DNA from: Thalassoglobus polymorphus | GTDB taxonomy: Bacteria; Planctomycetota; Planctomycetia; Planctomycetales; Planctomycetaceae | Assembly (NCBI RefSeq): GCF_007744255.1 | Contig: NZ_CP036267.1 | Span: 4,196,001-4,260,000 of the forward strand | Direction: 5' to 3' | DNA: 64,000 nucleotides | Part shown: in pieces, positions 58,649-64,000 of the stretch | Layout of the letters: each line of letters starts with the position of its first letter | How positions within the stretch are numbered: the stretch's first letter is position 1 | The notes under the pieces: generated by a model | The model's input: the letters and a program-made list of their open reading frames with translations, nothing else | What the model was told of the DNA's origin: nothing | Databases searched by the model: none | Position numbers and translations under genes: made by a program

Positions 58649-60196
58649 TTACGACTCACTCTCCGGCTGTAACTTGTCTTGCTGGTCTTCTGCCCCGGAG
58701 TCTGCAACGACATCGTCTTTAGGTGCATCACCTTCAGCTGCACTGTTGACAGCGACGTGATCGGCAGAGGCCTGCATATCTGCGTTTTCTTCAGTCTTCT
58801 CTTCAGTCGAATTGGCTGAGGCTGCAACTTCTTCTGCTGCAACTTCAGCGTCTTCCGGCTTCGCCTCTTGTGTTTCTTCAGCTTTCGCTTCTTCAGGTTT
58901 TGATTCGGTTTCTGCCTGAGGCGTTTTCTGGGCTGCATCCTCTGGAAGCGACGTTCCCGTCATTGCGTCCAGGGCGGCTGCCTCTTTTTCGACACGGCGA
59001 GCTTCGCGTTCGAGCATCTTTCGCCGCTCTGTTTCGTGTTCCTCTCTCTCGGCTTCTCGCTCGGCCTGCTCGACGATTCTGTCACACTCTTCCGCACTGT
59101 AACCACTCAGCTCTTGCAGGTGGTCAGGTTCAATCACGGACAGATCATCAAAGCTGAAGAATCCTTGCGAGACCAGTGACTCTGCGAGATCATCTGTGAT
59201 CCCTTGAATTTGGCAGAAAGCGGCAACGGACCGTTCGAGTTGTTCGTCCAACTCGTCTTGAGTCATGACTTCAATGTCCCAGCCGACCAGTTTCGATGCG
59301 AGTCGAACATTCTGACCTTTTTTACCAATGGCCAGTGAAAGCTGGTCGTCCCGGACGAGTACAATCACTCGGCCGAGCATTGGACACAAGATCACGTCCT
59401 CAACCTCTGCCGGTTGCATGGCATTCGGTATGAGAACCTGCAGTGAGTCGTTCCAGCGAACGATGTCAATACGCTCTCCATCGAGTTCGTCGACGATCGT
59501 TTTGATACGCGAACCACGCACTCCAACGCAAGCCCCAACGGCATCAATATTCGTGTCGTAGCAGGAGACTGCAACTTTCGAACGATAACCAGCTTCTCGT
59601 GCAAGCGAGCGAACTTCAATCACTCGATCGGAGACCTCTGGGATTTCGACCTCAAAGAGTCGACGGACCAGATCTGGATGCGTTCGGGACATTACGACTT
59701 TTACCCGACTCCCGGCTTTACGGACATCGAGAACGACAGCTCGAACCCGATCTCCTACGCGGTGTGATTCACCAGGAATCTGCTCACTCTTGGGGAGAAT
59801 AGCTTCAATCTTACCAAGGTTGACGGAAGTCACACCATGGTCGCTTCGAGTGACAGCTCCATTGACAAGGTGAGATCGCAATTCCAGATATTCATCGTAA
59901 ACGGAATCACGTTCCGCTTCGCGTATCTTCTGGATCATCACCTGCTTCGCTGTTTGGGCTGCAATGCGCCCAAGAAGCTGGCCGAGCTCGTCAGAGTCGA
60001 GCGGTGTTTGGTCTATCTCAGCGGAGACTTCACCAGTCTTCCGGTCGATATGGACGGCGATTTCGCATTCTTCGCCGTAGTGCTTCCGCGCAGCCGACAA
60101 GATCGCGGCCTCAATGCCGGTAAAAACAATTTCTTTCTCGATGCTCTTATCACGATGGATGGCGTCGACTATACGTAGGACCTCAGTGCCATTCAT
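58649..60196 (-). CDS. nusA: Transcription termination/antitermination factor NusA
   Basis: 515 residues. N-terminal RNA polymerase-binding domain (1-125), S1 domain ([18 protein letters not shown]), two KH domains ([40 protein letters not shown]), a helix-hairpin-helix repeat ([20 protein letters not shown]) and a long acidic Glu/Ala-rich tail (440-515). Heads the nusA-infB-rbfA group. rimP, usually just upstream, is not present. Confidence 0.97.
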   Translation of the reverse strand: MNGTEVLRIVDAIHRDKSIEKEIVFTGIEAAILSAARKHYGEECEIAVHIDRKTGEVSAEIDQTPLDSDELGQLLGRIAAQTAKQVMIQKIREAERDSVYDEYLELRSHLVNGAVTRSDHGVTSVNLGKIEAILPKSEQIPGESHRVGDRVRAVVLDVRKAGSRVKVVMSRTHPDLVRRLFEVEIPEVSDRVIEVRSLAREAGYRSKVAVSCYDTNIDAVGACVGVRGSRIKTIVDELDGERIDIVRWNDSLQVLIPNAMQPAEVEDVILCPMLGRVIVLVRDDQLSLAIGKKGQNVRLASKLVGWDIEVMTQDELDEQLERSVAAFCQIQGITDDLAESLVSQGFFSFDDLSVIEPDHLQELSGYSAEECDRIVEQAEREAEREEHETERRKMLEREARRVEKEAAALDAMTGTSLPEDAAQKTPQAETESKPEEAKAEETQEAKPEDAEVAAEEVAASANSTEEKTEENADMQASADHVAVNSAAEGDAPKDDVVADSGAEDQQDKLQPESES

Positions 60197-60579
60197 GCTC
60201 GGTTGCTGCCATCAGGATGAAAAAAAAGAGTGGGCGTTCGTCCACTTTGGACAAATGTCCCACTCGCCGTGATCCACCAGAGACGCTATGCCCTCGATAA
60301 GTCATTGCAACGATCGCAATCACTTACAGATGCCGAGCACCGGTCGTTGTGAACGCCAATGCCTACATGGGCAGCCTCTCATCTTCACCGGGGACTCCCG
60401 GCTAGGAACGATTAATTCCGACGTAATTCTTAACTTCAGTGAGACAAGATATGTCTCCAGCCCTCGAAAGTCAACAATCGTTGACCTTCAGATCACCACA
60501 AATGCTGTATTCATAAGGAAAAGCGGAAGAAGGGCCTCCTTCTTCCGCTTTGCTCTATTTCACTAAAAAAAACGCTGAA
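60197..60579. other. 383-bp gap upstream of nusA
   Basis: No gene. Apart from the terminator at 60516-60550 nothing clear is seen; the nusA promoter should lie between about 60200 and 60500. A GATTAATTC A/T-rich spot near 60410 is the only softer region. Confidence 0.5.
60516..60550 (-). terminator. Terminator of the PDZ-protein gene
   Basis: AAGCGGAAGAAGG (60521-60533) and CCTTCTTCCGCTT (60538-60550) form a perfect 13-bp stem with loop GCCT; on the minus strand a TTTTCC run follows. It is 30 bases after the stop at 60580. Confidence 0.85.
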
Positions 60580-61917
60580 TTAGCGAATTCCGACTGCGTC
60601 CTGAAACTCGCGAGCCAGCTCACGTCGAATTCCACCTTGAGCGTCGTATCGACCGAGCCAGTAATCCTGTTCGGCAGGACTAGGGTCACGACCAACGAGG
60701 TATCGATGAATTTGAGTGATGTAAGTCACTTTGTCACGACCGCAGCGGTTGAAAAACTGATTGTGCCCCAAAAGTTCCAGTTGAACCTGTTTCAGGGTGT
60801 ATCCCCGCTGCAAGGCATCCAACCAGACTGTCAACTCTCGATCTGAAGGCGGTCGTCCCAGGTACTCGTTGAACCACTTAACAATGGTCGCAATTTGAGC
60901 GTCCTGATCGATTTGCGTCGGAGTGTCGTACTCAGGACGGACTGTTTCGAGTCTCATCGCGACAGGGCGACCATCTCCGTAGCCTTGATTGTTTACAGTG
61001 TAGGTTTGAAGAGTTTTGAAAGCGGACCGCCCTTTGTCGAAGACCTGTGCAGACAACACGTACTCCCCACGATGGGAAATCTGAGAAGGGTCATACTCCA
61101 GCACAAAAGGAATACTGCGGAGGTTCGCGTTGTAATTGTTCAGTTCTTTGCGAGCAATCGTCAGTGGAGCGGCTCCTTGACGAACAATTTCCTGAAGTTC
61201 CACAACGACCAAGCCGTTCTGTGGGAATTTCTGATTCGATTGTAGAGCAATCGACCCTTCGACTTTTGAGAATGACGAGTCGAGCTGAACAGTAATATTC
61301 ATCAATGAGTGCGAGCGGTGGTCTTGAACGAGCATCACGACCATGCCGTTGGAATCGGCGTGCCGCTCGAATTCACGAGACATCTCGTACAAATTGCCAT
61401 TCACAATCCCAACCTGATACCCATGGACAGCAACGACGATATCATTGGGTTCCAGCCCTGCGCGAGCTGCGGCTGAGTTTGCCAGAACTTCGTGAATCTG
61501 AACACCAATATCAGTATCTCGCGATAGAACCCCTAAACGCCAGCGATTTTCTACTGGGTTTTGAGTCGGCGGGACGTAGTTCGTTCCCGGTGTCTGAATT
61601 CGCACACGTGACTGATTACTGGTCTCGTTTTGGTAGACACCAGGTTTTGGGTTCGGAACGGCGATCCCGTTCACCTTGGGCGTCACAACTGCTGGACCAA
61701 AAGGGTTATAGATATCCTGAGGCAGGAATGGATCGCTCTGGGAACCCAACGTGTTAATCCCACCTTGCCCAGGTAAGTTCGCGGGGTCAAACTGATTAAA
61801 CGGCGTTGATGGGGTCGGTGTTGTCCCCGTTCGAGCTTTGTCGACCGCGTTTGCTGCTGTGACCAAGGTTAGCGTTAGGCAACTGGTCACGACAGCCGTG
61901 AATGAAATCCGTTTCAT
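60580..61917 (-). CDS. Secreted PDZ / YscW-like / DUF4214 protein
   Basis: 445 residues from ATG 61917. Signal peptide 1-24 (SFTAVVTSCLTLTLVTAANA). A Pro/Asn-rich linker, then a PDZ domain (about 125-205: WRLGVLSRDTDIGVQIHEVL, ARAGLEPNDIVVAVHGYQ), a YbaY/YscW-type lipoprotein-chaperone domain (210-305: VEGSIALQSNQKFPQNGLVV, YDPSQISHRGEYVLSAQVF) and a C-terminal DUF4214 repeat pair (345-440: EYLGRPPSDRELTVWLDAL; RYLVGRDPSPAEQDYWLGR). Works in the cell envelope; exact role unknown. Followed by a strong terminator. Confidence 0.87.
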   Translation of the reverse strand: MKRISFTAVVTSCLTLTLVTAANAVDKARTGTTPTPSTPFNQFDPANLPGQGGINTLGSQSDPFLPQDIYNPFGPAVVTPKVNGIAVPNPKPGVYQNETSNQSRVRIQTPGTNYVPPTQNPVENRWRLGVLSRDTDIGVQIHEVLANSAAARAGLEPNDIVVAVHGYQVGIVNGNLYEMSREFERHADSNGMVVMLVQDHRSHSLMNITVQLDSSFSKVEGSIALQSNQKFPQNGLVVVELQEIVRQGAAPLTIARKELNNYNANLRSIPFVLEYDPSQISHRGEYVLSAQVFDKGRSAFKTLQTYTVNNQGYGDGRPVAMRLETVRPEYDTPTQIDQDAQIATIVKWFNEYLGRPPSDRELTVWLDALQRGYTLKQVQLELLGHNQFFNRCGRDKVTYITQIHRYLVGRDPSPAEQDYWLGRYDAQGGIRRELAREFQDAVGIR

Positions 61918-62007
61918 TATAGTGCTCCACACAGGCTGGTTGTTTGAGGTTGGCTCTCAAGAAAGCCTTCTGAGTTGGTTAAGGTTTCACAGCGTCTCAC
62001 TTTTCAG

Positions 62008-62027
62008 CGAAAAGCTTAAAGGCTTTT
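62008..62027 (-). terminator. Probable terminator of the PstS-like gene
   Basis: On the minus strand AAAAGC, short loop, GCTTTTC right at the stop codon. Short stem, so only moderately convincing. Confidence 0.45.
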
Positions 62028-63017
62028 TTAGTTGAGTTGTTTTTCGCCAACGGCTTGCAATGAAATATTTGCAGCCCCAGCTGGGATCGGTAGGAATCCT
62101 GAAACGACAACGTCTTGCTGACCACTTTTGCTGAAGACGTACTTAATGAACTCCATCTGCAATGGATTCAATGGTGTTTTAGGATTGTGGTTGACAACTA
62201 ACTGCAGGCGACGAACAAGCGGATAGGCAGTGTTGTAGACGTCCACTGGTGCTTCGCCGGTTCTCCACGAGATCGGGACAAGTTTGACATCTGGGTTGTC
62301 GAATGTTGAGCCCGCAAACCCGATGCTCCTCGCATCTTTAGCGATGGCTTCGATCAGTTGTGGATTCGATTCGTTTGAAGTCATGTCAGGTCGAAAATCT
62401 CCTCCGCCAAGAATCGCGGATTGGAAAAAGACCTGTGAACCAGTCGTTGCTGAGCGGCCTTGAGGCAAGATCGCCACTTTGGCCCATTCGCCTTCAACAC
62501 CCACATCGCCCCAAGTCCGGGCAGTTTTCGCTTCACCCCGTTTGAGGGATGTCGAAAAAATCGCATCGAGCTGCGAAAGGCTCAGGCTTTTCACGGGATT
62601 GTCTTTGTGGACAAAAATTCCTTGTGGTTCAAGAACCGGAGTCAGGATTGTGGGAACGTAACCAAACTTTGCGTGAAACGCTTTCACTTCATCTTCTTCA
62701 ATAGTCCGACTTAGCAGGCCGAAGTTGGCTGAACCGTCGATGACTGAACCGACTGCGTTTTCCGAGCTCTTCACCTGGATGTCAATTTCGACATCTGGGT
62801 ACATCCGCCGAAAGCTCTCGCCCCAAATGGCAGCCACGTTCGACATTGAGTTTGAGCCAATCAGGGTCAGCTTCCCCTTAACGCCTGAAACACGTCCATA
62901 AGAATTCAGAGTCGGATCAACCGCGCTTTGAGCGACGGGGGCTTCCCCCATTGAGTTCGAAACGGTCGATAGCAAAACCGCCACGCATAGCAAGCTCTTT
63001 GCTGTAAGCAACTTCAT
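62028..63017 (-). CDS. PstS-like phosphate-binding protein
   Basis: 329 residues from ATG 63017 (AGGAGGGA box; the frame extends upstream without function). Signal peptide 1-24 (LLCVAVLLSTVSNSMGEA). KLTLIGSNSMSNVAAIWGES and RRMYPDVEIDIQVKSSENAV match the first lobe of PBP-like PstS proteins; LPQGRSATTGSQVFFQSAIL the phosphate-site loop; SIGFAGSTFD the hinge. It should bind phosphate or a related oxyanion outside the membrane; no pstCAB genes are near. Terminator-like structure at its end. Confidence 0.88.
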   Translation of the reverse strand: MKLLTAKSLLCVAVLLSTVSNSMGEAPVAQSAVDPTLNSYGRVSGVKGKLTLIGSNSMSNVAAIWGESFRRMYPDVEIDIQVKSSENAVGSVIDGSANFGLLSRTIEEDEVKAFHAKFGYVPTILTPVLEPQGIFVHKDNPVKSLSLSQLDAIFSTSLKRGEAKTARTWGDVGVEGEWAKVAILPQGRSATTGSQVFFQSAILGGGDFRPDMTSNESNPQLIEAIAKDARSIGFAGSTFDNPDVKLVPISWRTGEAPVDVYNTAYPLVRRLQLVVNHNPKTPLNPLQMEFIKYVFSKSGQQDVVVSGFLPIPAGAANISLQAVGEKQLN

Positions 63018-63368
63018 ATTAGTTCCCTCCTGGGTCAATGACTGCGGTCCACTATGGATGAAGTAGAGTGATACCGAAGTTCTTTCAAGAGCCCCATCCA
63101 TTGGGGATCTTGGGCGCATCAGCCAATTCTGCCGGAGTATAGCGCGGTTTCCAGAATCAACTCAAGATGAATCTGAAACATGGTTTGAGGAAGTCTCAGG
63201 ACGCACTACTTCTTTGCTGGATCAATTTTTGAGAGAGAACAAAACTGGCCAAGCCGTGAGCAAAAAACGGGGACTGTGATGTGAATACCCGATCGTCACG
63301 GGGAGGATGAACCTCAACCGCTTACAGTTTCGCACAGTTAAACATCTCGCACAGTTTAATAGCTGTGC
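63018..63368. other. 350-bp gap upstream of the PstS-like gene
   Basis: Nothing clear is seen apart from the AGGAGG box of the PstS-like gene. The promoter of that gene should lie here; no PHO-type direct repeats were recognised. Confidence 0.4.
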
Positions 63369-63656
63369 GTGCTGCAAGTCGTTACGAGAAATCAACCAGC
63401 GGAGCAATTGCGATTGGACTTGCCAAAACGTACCTCGCGAACAACAGAAGCGCTGCAAGTGCTTCTAGAGCAACTTGCTCTACCGTGTGCCCGTGAAGAA
63501 CGCCTTTTGCTAGCAAAAATGCTGTTTGCCACGAGGCAGATCCTTCAAACCAATTCGGAAGATGCTTCTAGCACACCTCATTTAAGGACGGCAAGCAGGG
63601 AGAAACTCTTGCAAAACAGACAAGCGGGACCTGAGAGTGAGCCATCGAGACCGTGA
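63369..63656 (+). CDS. Possible small protein (95 aa)
   Basis: 95 codons, first codon GTG-type at 63369. LRLDLPKRTSRTTEALQVLL and AREERLLLAKMLFATRQILQ look protein-like (two helices), but the end is low-complexity and there is no good ribosome binding site. Could be a real short gene or chance. Confidence 0.4.
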   Translation: MLQVVTRNQPAEQLRLDLPKRTSRTTEALQVLLEQLALPCAREERLLLAKMLFATRQILQTNSEDASSTPHLRTASREKLLQNRQAGPESEPSRP

Positions 63657-63725
63657 ACGCAGCATGACGTGGCCAAAAAAATAGGGAGGCTCAGAGACTA
63701 CCTCCCAAGCACCTGAAACAAAAAC

Positions 63726-63977
63726 TTAAGGCTGCTCGGTTTCCCGCCTGACCTGGTTCGTTAATGCCTCACCGCAAGGAAGGTAGCCTCTGAACCTCCC
63801 ACTCTGGGCGTAACTTATCGCAGTCTCGGCTGAGTTGCAAACCTTGATCTGGAAATAATTTAGTCCAATAAAACTTTCGCAAGCTGACAAGAAACGGGGA
63901 GCTCGCAACAGTTCTAGCAATCTTGCGGGGACTCTTAAATCGAAACTCCACAGCAGCGGGGAGGCCAGATTCAACAA
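63726..63977 (-). CDS. Possible C-terminal part of a gene at the window edge
   Basis: The last 40 codons (AETAISYAQSGRFRGYLPCG then EALTNQVRRETEQP) look protein-like, and the stop is followed by an inverted repeat (GGGAGG..CCTCCC at 63683-63710) that could end transcription. The preceding part is less convincing and an overlapping frame (63769-63951) is about equally good, so there may be a frameshift or the gene may start beyond the window. Confidence 0.3.
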   Translation of the reverse strand: MLNLASPLLWSFDLRVPARLLELLRAPRFLSACESFIGLNYFQIKVCNSAETAISYAQSGRFRGYLPCGEALTNQVRRETEQP

Positions 63978-64000
63978 TATTTGTACGATTTTCCTCGAAG

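Noticed and set aside
58627-58938. Lysine-rich 103-codon frame inside nusA
   Set aside because: Frame shadow of the repetitive acidic tail of NusA.
63222-63458. Minus-strand frame of 78 codons
   Set aside because: Cys/Arg/Leu-rich chance frame without ribosome binding site, overlapping the slightly better plus-strand frame.

Overview
The window reads as planctomycete DNA. The right end (about 53.8 kb to the end) is ordinary chromosome: nusA, infB and rbfA in order on the minus strand, an atypical endonuclease III homologue, a PDZ/YscW-like/DUF4214 envelope protein and a PstS-like phosphate-binding protein, all visibly lower in GC than the rest. A tRNA-Asn(GUU) with a clean terminator (53.46-53.61 kb) marks where chromosome ends and accessory DNA begins. 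Everything from there to base 1 is accessory.

Layout from left to right. (1) 0-1 kb, minus strand: the first third of a large SF2 helicase behind a small excisionase-like HTH gene, probably the start of a defence operon continuing off the window. (2) 1.1-9.0 kb, plus strand: an inverted-repeat operator and a leader terminator, then DUF1257 (Ycf35-like), DUF2997, a coiled-coil protein, a Ycf46-like AAA+ ATPase, a membrane protein, a DUF3150-like protein, three small proteins, a sliding-clamp-like protein, a protein with an Asn/Ser-rich linker, and a RecB/Cas4-type nuclease. Most spacers between these genes carry a terminator-like hairpin just before the next ribosome binding site. (3) 9.1-13.7 kb, minus strand: a lipoprotein, a gene-free stretch with a long hairpin, and a replication protein (Toprim/DUF927-like) that has lost its N-terminus at a junction with phage DNA. 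(4) 13.6-49.3 kb: a lambda/Mu-like siphophage prophage on the minus strand. In transcription order (right to left) it has a recombination module (DUF2924, large serine recombinase, ParB-like HTH), a lysogeny switch (NucS-like nuclease, XRE repressor, ImmA-type protease), a sigma-like factor, recombination and replication genes (RecA-like ATPase, DUF669, RusA, helicase, PrimPol), a ParB-methylase fusion, terminase, portal, a protease-capsid fusion, connector and tail genes up to the tape measure. Genes after the tape measure are nearly all missing. Two plus-strand cargo blocks (HNH protein; five small genes including a histone-tailed HARE-HTH protein) interrupt it. (5) 49.5-53.2 kb: a probable type II restriction-modification pair, convergent.

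The most unusual non-coding signals are: two intergenic arrays of about 130 bp with strict 5-bp periodicity (GG every five bases on the mRNA) flanking one recombination-region gene; a 43-bp element, spacing fixed, found three times upstream of minus-strand transcription units, one copy next to the phage sigma-like gene; and GTTC-x-TGAAC operator-like palindromes at the lysogeny genes. Notable proteins are a secreted trypsin-thioredoxin fusion in the phage late region and the Ycf35/Ycf46 module. No CRISPR array, rRNA or insertion sequence was seen. All assignments come from reading motifs by eye; none was confirmed by database search.
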